Part shown: positions 39,547 to 52,217 of the stretch, piece after piece | How the letters are laid out: each line of letters begins with the position of its first letter | How positions within the stretch are numbered: the first letter of the stretch is position 1 | Assembly: GCF_051014445.1 (NCBI RefSeq) | Contig: NW_027488370.1 | Location: 8,928,001 to 8,992,000, forward strand | DNA length: 64,000 nt | Direction: 5' to 3' | DNA from: Colletes latitarsis | Lineage: Eukaryota > Arthropoda > Insecta > Hymenoptera > Colletidae | The notes under the pieces: model-generated | Told to the model about the DNA's origin: nothing | What the model saw: the letters and a program-made list of their open reading frames with translations, nothing else | The model's database searches: none | Made by a program: the position numbers and the translations under genes

Positions 39547-42500
39547 GTAATGTGGTACCACACTGAAACTGTCAATTAAACCTGGTTTCGATCAATATTT
39601 TAGAGGATAACGCAAGTTAGGTCTGGGATAGGTCTGGGATTTGCCCTCATCAGGCTCATACTTTCGCGTTTTTCACATACTTGTTGAACAGATCCTGGGT
39701 TTTTTCTGGTTTGGATCACGTAGTAATGTGGGACCACACTGAAACAGTCAATTAAACCTGGTTTCGACCAATATTTTAGAGAATAATTCATGTTAGGTCT
39801 AGGTTAGGTCTGGGATTTGCTCTCATCAGGCTCATTCTTTCGCATATTTCTCGTACTTGATGGCTAGATCCTGGGCTTTTTCTGGATTGCATCACGTAGT
39901 AATGAAGTACAACACTGAAACAGTCAATTAAACCTGGTTTCCATCAATATTTTAGAGGACAACGCAAGTTAGGTCTGGGATAGGTCTGGGATTTGCCCTC
40001 ATCAGGCTCATACTTTCGGGTTTTTCACATACTTGTTGAACAGATCCTGGGTTTTTTCTGGTTTGGATCCCGTAGTAGTGTGGTACCACACTGAAACAGT
40101 CCATTAAACCTGGTTTCGCTCATTATTTTAGAGGATAACGCATGTTAGGTCTAGGTCAGGCCTGGGATTTTCACTCATCAGACTCATACTTTCGCATTCT
40201 TCACATACTTGTTGAACGGATCCTGAGGTTTTTCTGGTTTGGATCACGTAGCAATGTGGGACCACACTGAAACAATCAATTAAACCTGGTCTTGATAAAT
40301 ATTTTAGAGGATAACGCATGTTAGGTCTGGGTTAGGTCTAGGATTTGCCCTCGTCAGGCTCATACTTTCGCATATTTCTCATACTTCATGGCTAGATCCT
40401 GGGCTATTTCTGGATTGGATCACGTAGTAATGTGGTACCACACTGAAACTGTCAATTAAACCTGGTTTCGATCAATATTTTAGAGGATAACGCAAGTTAG
40501 GTCTGGGATAGGTCTGGGATTTGCCCTCATCAGGCTCATACTTTCGCGTTTTTCACATACTTGTTGAACAGATCCTGGGTTTTTTCTGGTTTGGATCACG
40601 TAGTTGTGTGGTACCACACAGAAACAGTCCATTAAACCTGGTTTCGCTCATTATTTCAGAGGATAACGCATGTTAGGTCTAGGTCAGGCCTGGGATTTTC
40701 ACTCATCAGACTCATACTTTCGCATTCTTCACATACTTGTTGAACGGATCCTGGGGTTTTTCTGGTTTGGATCACGTAGTAATGTGGGACCACACTGAAA
40801 CAATCAATTAAACCTGGTCTTGATAAATATTTTTGAGGATAATTCATGTTAGGTCTAGGTTAGGTCTGGGATTTGCTCTCATCAGGCTCATTCTTTCGCA
40901 TATTTCTCATACTTGATGGCTAGATCCTGGGCTTTTTCTGGATTGCATCACGTAGTAATGAAGTACAACACTGAAACAGTCAATTAAACCTGGTTTCGAT
41001 CAATATTTTAGAGGATAACGCAAGTTAGGTCTGGGATAGGTCTGGGATTTGCCCTATTCAGGCTCATACTTTCGCGTTTTTCACATACTTGTTGAACAGA
41101 TCCTGGGTTTTTTCTGGTTTGGATCACGTAGTTGTGTGGTACCACACAGAAACAGTCCATTAAACCTGGTTGCGATCAATATTCTAGAGGATAACGCATG
41201 TTAGGACTGGGTTACGTCTAGGATTTGCCCCCATCAGGCTCATACTTTCGCATATTTCTCATACTTCATGGCTAGATCCTGGGCTGTTTCTGCACTGTAT
41301 CACGTAGTAATGTGGTAACACGCTGAAACAGTCAATTAAACCTGGTTTCAATCAATATTTTAGACGATAACGCAAGCTAGGTCTGGGATAGGTCTAGGAT
41401 TTGCCCTCATCAGGCTCTTACTATCGCATATTTCTCATACTTCATGGCTAGATCCTGGGCTATTTCTGGATTGGTTCACGTAGTAAAGTGGTATCACACT
41501 GAAACATTCAATGAAACCTGGTCTGGATAAATATTTTAGAGGATAACGCATCTTAGGTCTGGGTTAGGTCTAAGATTTGCCCTCATCAGGCTCACAGTTT
41601 CGCGTTTTACACATACTTGTTGAACAGATCCTGGGTTTTTTCTGGTTTGGATCACGTAGTAATGTGGTACCACACTAAAACAGTCAATTAAACCTGGTTT
41701 CGATCAATATTTTAGAGGATAACGCAAGTTAGGTCTGGGATAGGTCTGGGATTAGCCCTCATCAGACTCATACTTTCGCACACTTCACATACTCGATGAC
41801 AAGATCCTGGGTTTTTTTCTGGTTTGGATCACGTAGTAATGTGTTTCTACACTGAAACAGTCGATTAAACCTGGTTTCGATCAATATTTTTGAGGATAAT
41901 TCATGTTAGGTCTAGGTTAGGTCTGGGATTTGCTCTCATCAGGCTCATTCTTTCGCATATTTCTCGTACTTGATGGCTAGATCCTGGGCTTTTTCTGGAT
42001 TGCATCACGTAGTAATGAAGTACAACACTGAAACAGTCAATTAAACCTGGTTTCCATCAATATTTTAGAGGACAACGCAAGTTAGGTCTGGGATAGGTCT
42101 GGGATTTGCCCTCATCAGGCTCATACTTTCGGGTTTTTCACATACTTGTTGAACAGATCCTGGGTTTTTTCTGGTTTGGATCCCGTAGTAGTGTGGTACC
42201 ACACTGAAACTGTCAATTAAACCTGGTTTCGATCAATATTTTAGAGGACAACGCAAGTTAGGTCTGGGATAGGTCTGGGATTTGCCCTCATCAGGCTCAT
42301 ACTTTCGCGTTTTTCACATACTTGTTGAACAGATCCTGGGTTTTTTCTGGTTTGGATCACGTAGTAATGTGGGACCACACTGAAACAGTCAATTAAACCT
42401 GGTTTCGACCAATATTTTAGAGAATAATTCATGTTAGGTCTAGGTTAGGTCTGGGATTTGCTCTCATCAGGCTCATTCTTTCGCATATTTCTCATACTTG

Positions 42501-45500
42501 ATGGCTAGATTCTGGGCTTTTTCTGGATTGCATCACGTAGTAATGAAGTACAACACTGAAACAGTCAATTAAACCTGGTTTCCATCAATATTTCAGAGGA
42601 CAACGCAAGTTAGGTCTGGGATAGGTCTGGGATTTGCCCTCATCAGGCTCATACTTTCGGGTTTTTCACATACTTGTTGAACAGATCCTGGGTTTTTTCT
42701 GGTTTGGATCCCGTAGTAGTGTGGTACCACACTGAAACAGTCCATTAAACCTGGTTTCGCTCATTATTTTAGAGGATAACGCATCTTAGGTCTAGGTCAG
42801 GCCTGGGATTTTCACTCATCAGACTCATACTTTCGCATTCTTCACATACTTGTTGAACGGATCCTGGGGTTTTTCTGGTTTGGATCACGTAGTAATGTGG
42901 GACCACACTGAAACAATCAATTAAACCTGGTCTTGATAAATATTTTAGAGGATAACGCATGTTAGGTCTGGGTTAGGTCTAGGATTTGCCCTCATCAGGC
43001 TCATACTTTCGCATATTTCTCATACTTCATGGCTAGATCCTGGGCTATTTCTGGATTGGATCACGTAGTAAAGTGGTACCACACTGAAACATTCAATGAA
43101 ACCTGGTCTGGATAAATATTTTAGAGGCTAACGCATCTTAGGTCTGGGTTAGGTCTAAGATTTGCCCTAATCAGGCTCACAGTTTCGCGTTTTTCACATA
43201 CTTGTTGAGCGGATCCTGGGTTTTTTCTGGTTTGGATCACGTAGTAATGTGGGACCTCACTGAAACAGTCAATTAAACCTGGTTTCGACCAATATTTTAG
43301 AGAATAATTCATGTTAGGTCTAGGTTAGGTCTGGGATTTGCTCTCATCAGGCTCATTCTTTCGCATATTTCTCATACTTGATGGCTAGATCCTGGGCTTT
43401 TTCTGGATTGCATCACGTAGTAATGAAGTACAACACTGAAACAGTCAATTAAACCTGGTTTCCATCAATATTTTAGAGGATAACGCAAGTTAGGTCTGGG
43501 ATAGGTCTGGGATTAGCCCTCATCAGACTCATACTTTCGCACACTTCACATACTCGATGGCAAGATCCTGGGTTTTTTTCTGGTTTGGATCACGTAGTAA
43601 TGTGTTTCCACACTGAAACAGACGATTAAACCTGGTTTCGATCAATATTTTAGAGGATAACGCAAGTTAGGTCTGGGATAGGTCTGGGATTTGCCCTCAT
43701 CAGACTCATACTTTCGCACACTTCACTTACTCGTTGAACAGATCCTGGGTTATTTTCTGGTTTGGATCACATAGTAATGTGGTACCACACTGAAACAGTC
43801 GATTAAACCAGGTTTCGATCAATATTTTTGAGGATAACGCATGTTAGGTCTAAGGTTAGGCATGGGATTTTCACTCATCAGACTCATACTTTCGCATTCT
43901 TCACATACTTGTTGAACGGATCCTGGGTTTTTTCTGGTTTGGAACACGTCGTAATGTGGGTCCACACTGAAACAATCTATTAAACCTGGACTTGATAAAA
44001 ATTTTAGAGGATAACGCATGTTAGGTCTGGGATAGGTCTGGGATTTGCCCTCATCAGACTCATACTTTCGCACACTTCACATACTCGTTGAACAGATCCT
44101 GGGTTATTTTCTGGTTTGGATCACATAGTAATGTGGTACCACATTGAAACAGTCGATTAAACCAGGTTTCGATCAGTATTATTGAAGATAACGCATGTTA
44201 GGTCTAGGTTAGGCATGGGATTTTCACTCATCAGACTCATACTTTCGCATTCTTCACATACTTGTTGAACGGATCCTGGGTTTTTTCTGGTTTGGAACAC
44301 GTCGTAATGTGGGTCCACACTGAAACAATCTATTAAACCTGGTCTTGATAAAAATTTTAGAGGATAACGCATGTTAGGTCTGGGATAGGTCTGGGATTTG
44401 CCCTCATCAGACTCATACTTTCGCATTCTTCACATACTTGTTGAACGGATCCTGGGTTATTTTCTGGTTTGGATCACATAGTAATGTGGTACCAAACTGA
44501 AACAGTCGATTAAACCAGGTTTCGATCAATATTTTTGAGGATAACGCATGTTAGGTCTAGGTTAGGCCTGGGATTTTCACTCATCAGACTCATACTTTCG
44601 CATTCTTCACATACTTGTTGAACGGATCCTGGGTTTTTTCTGGTTTGTATCACGTAGTAATGTGGTACCACACTGAAACAGTCGGTTAAACCTAGTTTCG
44701 ATCAATATTTTAGAGGATAACGCAAGTTAGGTCTGGAATAGGTCTGGGATTTGCCCTCATCAGACTCATACTTACGCACACTTCACATACTCGTTGAACA
44801 GATCCTGGGTTATTTTCTGGTTTGGATCACATAGTAATGTGGTACCAAACTGAAACAGTCGATTAAACCAGGTTTCGATCAATATTTTTGAGGATAACGC
44901 ATGTTAGGTCTAGGTTAGGCCTGGGATTTTCACTCATCAGACTCATACTTTCGCATTCTTCACATACTTGTTGAACGGATCCTGGGTTTTTTCTGGTTTG
45001 TATCACGTAGTAATGTGGTACCACACTGAAACCGTCCATTAAACCTGGTTTCGCTCAATATTTTAGAGGATAACTCATGTTAGGTCTAGGTTAGGTCTGG
45101 GATTTGCTCTCATCAGGCTCATTCTTTCGCATATTTCTCATACTTCATGGCTAGATCCTGGGCTGTTTCTGCATTGTATCACGTAGTAATGTGGTACCAC
45201 GCTGAAACAGTCAATTAAACCTGGTTTCGATCAATATTTTAGAGGATAACGCAAGTTAGGTCTGGGATAGGTCTAGGATTTGCCCTCATCAGGCTCTTAC
45301 TATCGCATATTTCTCATACTTCATGGCTAGATCCTGGGCTATTTCTGGATTGGATCACGTAGTAAAGTGGTACCACACTGAAACATTCAATGAAACCTGT
45401 TCTGGATAAATATTTTAGAGGATAACGCATCTTAGGTCTGGGTTAGGTCTAAGGTTTGCCCTCATCAGGCTCACAGTTTCGCGTTTTTCACATACTTGTT

Positions 45501-48500
45501 GAACAGATCCTGGGTTTTTTCTGGTTTGGATCCCGTAGTAGTGTGGTACCACACTGAAACAGTCCATTAAACCCGGTTTCGCTCAATATTTTAGAGGATA
45601 ACTCATGTTAGGTCTAGGTTAGGTCTGGGATTTGCTCTTATCAGGCTCATTCTTTCGCATATTTCTCATACTTCATGGCTAGATCCTGGGCTGTTTCTGC
45701 ATTGTATCACGTAGTAATGTGGTACCACGCTGAAACAGTCAATTAAAGCTGGTTTCGATAAATATTTTAGAAGATAACGCAAGCTAGGTCTGGGATAGGT
45801 CTGGGATTAGCCCTCATCAGACTCATACTTTCGCACACTTTACATACTCGTTGACAAGATCCTGGGTTTTTTTCTGGTTTGGATCACGTAGTAATGTGGT
45901 TCCACACTGAAACAGTCGATTAAACCTGGTTTCGATCAATATTTTAGAGGATAACGCAAGTTAGGTCTGGGATAGGTCTGGGGTTTGCCCTCATCAGGCT
46001 CATACTTTCGCGTTTTTCACATACTAGTTGAACAGATCCTGGGTTTTTTCTGGTTTGGATCCCGTAGTACCACACTGAAACAGTCCATTAAACCTGGTTT
46101 CGCTCAATATTTTAGAGGATAACGCATGTTAGGTCTATGTCAGGCCTGGTTTTTTCACTCATCAGACTCATACTTTCGCATTCTTCACATACTTGTTGAT
46201 CGGATCCTGGGTTTTTTCTGGTTTGGGTCACGTAGTAATGTGGTACCACACTGAAACCGTCCATTAAACCTGGTCTTGATAAATATTTTAGAGGATAACG
46301 CATGTTAGGTCTGGGATAGGTCTGGGATTTGCCCTCATCAGACTCATACTTTCGCATATTTCTCATACTTCATGGCTAGATCCTGGGCTATTTCTGGATT
46401 GGATCACGTAGTAATGTGGTATCACACTGAAACAGTCAATTAAACCTGGTTTCGATCAATATTTTAGAGGATAACGCATGTTAGGTCTAGGTTAGGTCTG
46501 GGATTTTCACTCATCAGACCCATACTTTCGCATTCTTCACATACTTGTTGAACGGATCCTGGGTTTTTTCTGGTTTGTATCACGTAGTAATGTGGGACCA
46601 CACTGAAACAGTCAATTAAACCTGGTTTCGATCAATATTTTAGAGGATAACGCAAGTTAGGTCTGGGATAGGTCTGGGATTAGCCCTCATCAGACTCATA
46701 CTTTCGCACACTCCACATACTCGATGACAAGATCCTGGGTTTTTTTCTGGTTTGGATCACGTAGTAATGTGTTTCTACACTGGAACAGTCGATTAAACCT
46801 GGTTTCGATCAATATTTTTGAGGATAATTCATGTTAGGTCTAGGTTAGGTCTGGGATTTGCTCTCATCAGGCTCATTCTTTCGCATATTTCTCGTACTTG
46901 ATGGCTAGATCCTGGGCTATTTCTGGATTGGTTCACGTAGTAAAGTGGTATCACACTGAAACATTCAATGAAACCTGGTCTGGATAAATATTTTAGAGGA
47001 TAACGCATCTTAGGTCTGGGTTAGGTCTAAGATTTGCCCTCATCAGGCTCACAGTTTCGCGTTTTTCACATACTTGTTGAACAGATCCTGGGTTTTTTCT
47101 GGTTTGGATCACGTAGTAATGTGGTACCACACTAATGCAGTCAATTAAACCTGGTTTCGATCAATATTTTAGAGGATAACGCAAGTTAGGTCTGGGATAG
47201 GTCTGGGATTAGCCCTCATCAGACTCATACTTTCGCACACTTCACATACTCCATGACAAGATCCTGGGTTTTTTTCTGGTTTGGATCACGTAGTAATGTG
47301 TTTCTACACTGGAACAGTCGATTAAACCTGGTTTCGATCAATATTTTTGAGGATAATTCATGTTAGGTCTAGGTTAGGTCTGGGATTTGCTCTCATCAGG
47401 CTCATTCTTTCGCATATTTCTCGTACTTGATGGCTAGATCCTGGGCTTTTTCTGGATTGCATCACGTAGTAATGAAGTACAACACTGAAACAGTCAATTA
47501 AACCTGGTTTCCATCAATATTTTAGAGGACAACGCAAGTTAGGTCTGGGATAGGTCTGGGATTTGCCCTCATCAGGCTCATACTTTCGGGTTTTTCACAT
47601 ACCTGTTGAACAGATCCTGGGTTTTTTCTGGTTTGGATCCCGTAGTAGTGTGGTACCACACTGAAACTGTCAATTAAACCTGGTTTCGATCAATATTTTA
47701 GAGGACAACGCAAGTTAGGTCTGGGATAGGTCTGGGATTTGCCCTCATCAGGCTCATAATTTCGCGTTTTTCACATACTTGTTGAACAGATCCTGGGTTT
47801 TTTCTGGTTTGGATCACGTAGTAATGTGGGACCACACTGAAACAGTCAATTAAACCTGGTTTCGACCAATATTTTAGAGAATAATTCATGTTAGGTCTAG
47901 GTTAGGTCTGGGATTTGCTCTCATCAGGCTCATTCTTTCGCATATTTCTCGTACTTGATGGCTAGATCCTGGGCATTTTCTGGATTGCATCACGTAGTAA
48001 TGAAGTACAACACTGAAACAGTTAATTAAACCTGGTTTCCATCAATATTTTAGAGGACAACGCAAGTTAGGTCTGGGATAGGTCTGGGATTTGCCCTCAT
48101 CAGGCTCATACTTTCGGGTTTTTCACATACTTGTTGAGCAGATCCTGGGTTTTTTCTGGTTTGGATCCCGTAGTAGTGTGGTACCACACTGAAACAGTCC
48201 ATTAAACCTGGTTTCGCTCATTATTTTAGAGGATAACGCATGTTAGGTCTAGGTCAGGCCTGGGATTTTCACTCATCAGACTCATACTTTCGCATTCTTC
48301 ACATACTTGTTGAACGGATCCTGAGGTTTTTCTGGTTTGGATCACGTAGCAATGTGGGACCACACTGAAACAATCAATTAAACCTGGTCTTGATAAATAT
48401 TTTAGAGGATAACGCATGTTAGGTCTGGGTTAGGTCTAGGATTTGCCCTCGTCAGGCTCATACTTTCGCATATTTCTCATACTTCATGGCTAGATCCTGG

Positions 48501-48523
48501 GCTATTTCTGGATTGGATCACGT
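39547..48523. repeat. 51-monomer higher-order repeat, copy B
   Basis: Tandem copy of 30,570-39,546, in the same orientation and directly adjoining it. Distinguishing bases include catacttgttg at about 41,610 against the gatacttgttg variant near 32,637, gctagatcc near 40,395 against gctcgatcc near 31,414, and a replaced patch at 44,422-44,665. Such private differences argue that the two copies are real and not one sequence assembled twice, though raw reads would be needed to prove it. Confidence 0.85.
44422..44665. other. Sequence patch copied from neighbouring monomers (conversion-like)
   Basis: Copy B should here match 35,445-35,688, which reads cgcacacttc, gatcactagtaatg, ggtaccgctctg and gtggttccac. 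Instead it reads cgcattcttc, gatcacatagtaatg, ggtaccaaactg, and later gtttgtatcacg. These variants are private to the monomers at about 44,820-45,010 in the same copy (and 35,840-36,030 in copy A). On both sides the expected copy-specific variants resume, for example cagtcggttaaacctag at about 44,679. The patch length is about 0.25 kb, more than one monomer. Confidence 0.75.
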
Positions 48524-49281
48524 AGTAATGTGGTACCACACTGAAACTGTCAATGAAACATGGTTTCGATCAATATTTTAGAGGAAAACGCAAGTAAGGT
48601 CTGGGATAGGTCTGGGATTTGCCCTCATCAGGCTCATACTTTCGCGTTTTTCACATACTTGTTGAACAGATCCTGGGTTTTTTCTGGTTTGGATCACGTA
48701 GTAATGTGGGACCACACTGAAACAGTCAATTAAACCTGGTTTCGACCAATATTTTAGAGAATAATTCATGTTAGGTCTAGGTTAGGTCTGGGATTTGCTC
48801 TCATCAGGCTCATTCTTTCGCATATTTCTCGTACTTGATGGCTAGATCCTGGGCTTTTTCTGGATTGCATCACGTAGTAATGAAGTACAACACTGAAACA
48901 GTCAATTAAAACTGGTTTCCATCAATATTTTAGAGGACAACGCAAGTTAGGTCTGGGATAGGTCTGGGATTTGCCCTCATCAGGCTCATACTTTCGGGTT
49001 TTTCACATACTTGTTGAACAGATCCTGGGTTTTTTCTGGTTTGGATCCCGTAGTAGTGTGGTACCACACTGAAACAGTCCATTAAACCTGGTTTCGCTCA
49101 TTATTTTAGAGGATAACGCATGTTAGGTCTAGGTCAGGCCTGGGATTTTCACTCATCAGACTCATACTTTCGCATTCTTCACATACTTGTTGAACGGATC
49201 CTGAGGTTTTTCTGGTTTGGATCACGTAGCAATGTGGGACCACACTGAAACAATCAATTAAACCTGGTCTTGATAAATATT
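48524..49281. repeat. 51-monomer unit, truncated copy C
   Basis: The 8,978-bp correspondence continues past the end of copy B for about 760 bp (39,600/48,578; 40,128/49,106). It breaks between about 49,229 and 49,281, where the sequence switches to match a monomer 528 bp further along copy B. Confidence 0.8.
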
Positions 49282-49297
49282 TTTGAGGATAATTCAT
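49106..49297. other. Hybrid monomer at a 528-bp deletion junction
   Basis: The left part carries ctgaggtttttctgg and cgtagcaatg, as at 40,128-40,319. The right part carries aatatttttgagg and aattcatg, as at 40,656-40,847. The two parents are three monomers (528 bp) apart in copy B. Between the last left marker (49,229) and the first right marker (about 49,277) both parents are identical, so the exchange lies in that roughly 50-bp tract. Downstream, the match to copy B continues at +8,450 instead of +8,978. Confidence 0.85.
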
Positions 49298-51937
49298 GTT
49301 AGGTCTAGGTTAGGTCTGGGATTTGCTCTCATCAGGCTCATTCTTTCGCATATTTCTCATACTTGATGGCTAGATCCTGGGCTTTTTCTGGATTGCATCA
49401 CGTAGTAATGAAGTACAACACTGAAACAGTCAATTAAACCTGGTTTCGATCAATATTTTAGAGGATAACGCAAGTTAGGTCTGGGATAGGTCTGGGATTT
49501 GCCCTATTCAGGCTCATACTTTCGCGTTTTTCACATACTTGTTGAACAGATCCTGGGTTTTTTCTGGTTTGGATCACGTAGTTGTGTGGTACCACACAGA
49601 AACAGTCCATTAAACCTGGTTGCGATCAATATTCTAGAGGATAACGCATGTTAGGACTGGGTTACGTCTAGGATTTGCCCCCATCAGGCTCATACTTTCG
49701 CATATTTCTCATACTTCATGGCTAGATCCTGGGCTGTTTCTGCACTGTATCACGTAGTAATGTGGTAACACGCTGAAACAGTCAATTAAACCTGGTTTCA
49801 ATCAATATTTTAGACGATAACGCAAGCTAGGTCTGGGATAGGTCTAGGATTTGCCCTCATCAGGCTCTTACTATCGCATATTTCTCATACTTCATGGCTA
49901 GATCCTGGGCTATTTCTGGATTGGTTCACGTAGTAAAGTGGTATCACACTGAAACATTCAATGAAACCTGGTCTGGATAAATATTTTAGAGGATAACGCA
50001 TCTTAGGTCTGGGTTAGGTCTAAGATTTGCCCTCATCAGGCTCACAGTTTCGCGTTTTACACATACTTGTTGAACAGATCCTGGGTTTTTTCTGGTTTGG
50101 ATCACGTAGTAATGTGGTACCACACTAAAACAGTCAATTAAACCTGGTTTCGATCAATATTTTAGAGGATAACGCAAGTTAGGTCTGGGATAGGTCTGGG
50201 ATTAGCCCTCATCAGACTCATACTTTCGCACACTTCACATACTCGATGACAAGATCCTGGGTTTTTTTCTGGTTTGGATCACGTAGTAATGTGTTTCTAC
50301 ACTGAAACAGTCGATTAAACCTGGTTTCGATCAATATTTTTGAGGATAATTCATGTTAGGTCTAGGTTAGGTCTGGGATTTGCTCTCATCAGGCTCATTC
50401 TTTCGCATATTTCTCGTACTTGATGGCTAGATCCTGGGCTTTTTCTGGATTGCATCACGTAGTAATGAAGTACAACACTGAAACAGTCAATTAAACCTGG
50501 TTTCCATCAATATTTTAGAGGACAACGCAAGTTAGGTCTGGGATAGGTCTGGGATTTGCCCTCATCAGGCTCATACTTTCGGGTTTTTCACATACTTGTT
50601 GAACAGATCCTGGGTTTTTTCTGGTTTGGATCCCGTAGTAGTGTGGTACCACACTGAAACTGTCAATTAAACCTGATTTCGATCAATATTTTAGAGGACA
50701 ACGCAAGTTAGGTCTGGGATAGGTCTGGGATTTGCCCTCATCAGGCTCATACTTTCGCGTTTTTCACATACTTGTTGAACAGATCCTGGGTTTTTTCTGG
50801 TTTGGATCACGTAGTAATGTGGGACCACACTGAAACAGTCAATTAAACCTGGTTTCGACCAATATTTTAGAGAATAATTCATGTTAGGTCTAGGTTAGGT
50901 CTGGGATTTGCTCTCATCAGGCTCATTCTTTCGCATATTTCTCGTACTTGATGGCTAGATCCTGGGCTTTTTCTGGATTGCATCACGTAGTAATGAAGTA
51001 CAACACTGAAACAGTCAATTAAACCTGGTTTCCATCAATATTTTAGAGGACAACGCAAGTTAGGTCTGGGATAGGTCTGGGATTTGCCCTCATCAGGCTC
51101 ATACTTTCGGGTTTTTCACATACTTGTTGAACAGATCCTGGGTTTTTTCTGGTTTGGATCCCGTAGTAGTGTGGTACCACACTGAAACAGTCCATTAAAC
51201 CTGGTTTCGCTCATTATTTTAGAGGATAACGCATGTTAGGTCTAGGTCAGGCCTGGGATTTTCACTCATCAGGCTCATACTTTCGCATTCTTCACATACT
51301 TGTTGAACGGATCCTGAGGTTTTTCTGGTTTGGATCACGTAGCAATGTGGGACCACACTGAAACAATCAATTAAACCTGGTCTTGATAAATATTTTAGAG
51401 GATAACGCATGTTAGGTCTGGGTTAGGTCTAGGATTTGCCCTCGTCAGGCTCATACTTTCGCATATTTCTCATACTTCATGGCTAGATCCTGGGCTATTT
51501 CTGGATTGGATCACGTAGTAATGTGGTACCACACTGAAACTGTCAATTAAACCTGGTTTCGATCAATATTTTAGAGGATAACGCAAGTTAGGTCTGGGAT
51601 AGGTCTGGGATTTGCCCTCATCAGGCTCATACTTTCGCGTTTTTCACATACTTGTTGAACAGATCCTGGGTTTTTTCTCTCTTGGATCACGTAGTAGTGT
51701 GGTTCCACACTGAAACAGTCAATTAAACCTGGTTTCGATCAATATTTTAGAGGATAACGCAAGTTAGGTCTGGGATAGGTCTGGGACTTGCCCTCATCAG
51801 GCTCATACTTTTGCGTTTTTCACATACTTGTTGAACAGATCCTGGGCTATTTCTGGATTGGATCACGTAGTAATGTGGTACCACACTGAAACTGTCAATT
51901 AAACCTGGTTTCGATCAATATTTTAGAGGATAACGCA
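49230..51937. repeat. 17-monomer higher-order repeat, copy 1 (2,988 bp period)
   Basis: Matches 52,218-54,925 at a constant 2,988 bp (17 x 176 minus 4). Landmarks are 50,691/53,679 and 51,219/54,207. The unusual ttttttctctcttgg variant at about 51,671 recurs at about 54,659, and the acctgatttcg variant at about 50,673 recurs at 53,661. The first part also matches copy B of the 51-monomer unit at +8,450 up to about 50,930; after that it matches the 39.8-40.5 kb region better. Confidence 0.85.
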
Positions 51938-52217
51938 AGTTAGGTCTGGGATAGGTCTGGGATTTGCCCTCATGAGGCTCATACTTTCGCGTTTTTCACA
52001 TACTTGTTGATCCTGGGTTTTTTCTGGTTTGGATCACGTAGTTGTGTGGTACCACACAGAAACAGTCCATTAAACCTGGTTTCGCTCATTATTTCAGAGG
52101 ATAACGCATGTTAGGTCTAGGTCAGGCCTGGGATTTTCACTCATCAGACTCATACTTTCGCATTCTTCACATACTTGTTGAACGGATCCTGGGGTTTTTC
52201 TGGTTTGGATCACGTAG
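51938..52217. repeat. Junction monomers of the 17-monomer repeat, with 5-nt deletion
   Basis: Monomers that close the first 17-monomer unit. At about 52,006-52,014 gttgaacagatcc is shortened to gttgatcc, a 5-nt deletion bounded by a repeated ga. This deletion contributes to the period being 2,988 instead of 2,992 bp. The following monomer (52,094-52,285) resembles 31,679 and 40,656. Confidence 0.75.

Noticed and set aside
30570..49281. Assembly artefact duplicating about 9 kb
   Set aside because: Not fully excluded. Private single-base differences, a patch replacement and a truncated third copy with its own junction favour real copies, but only spanning reads can settle it.
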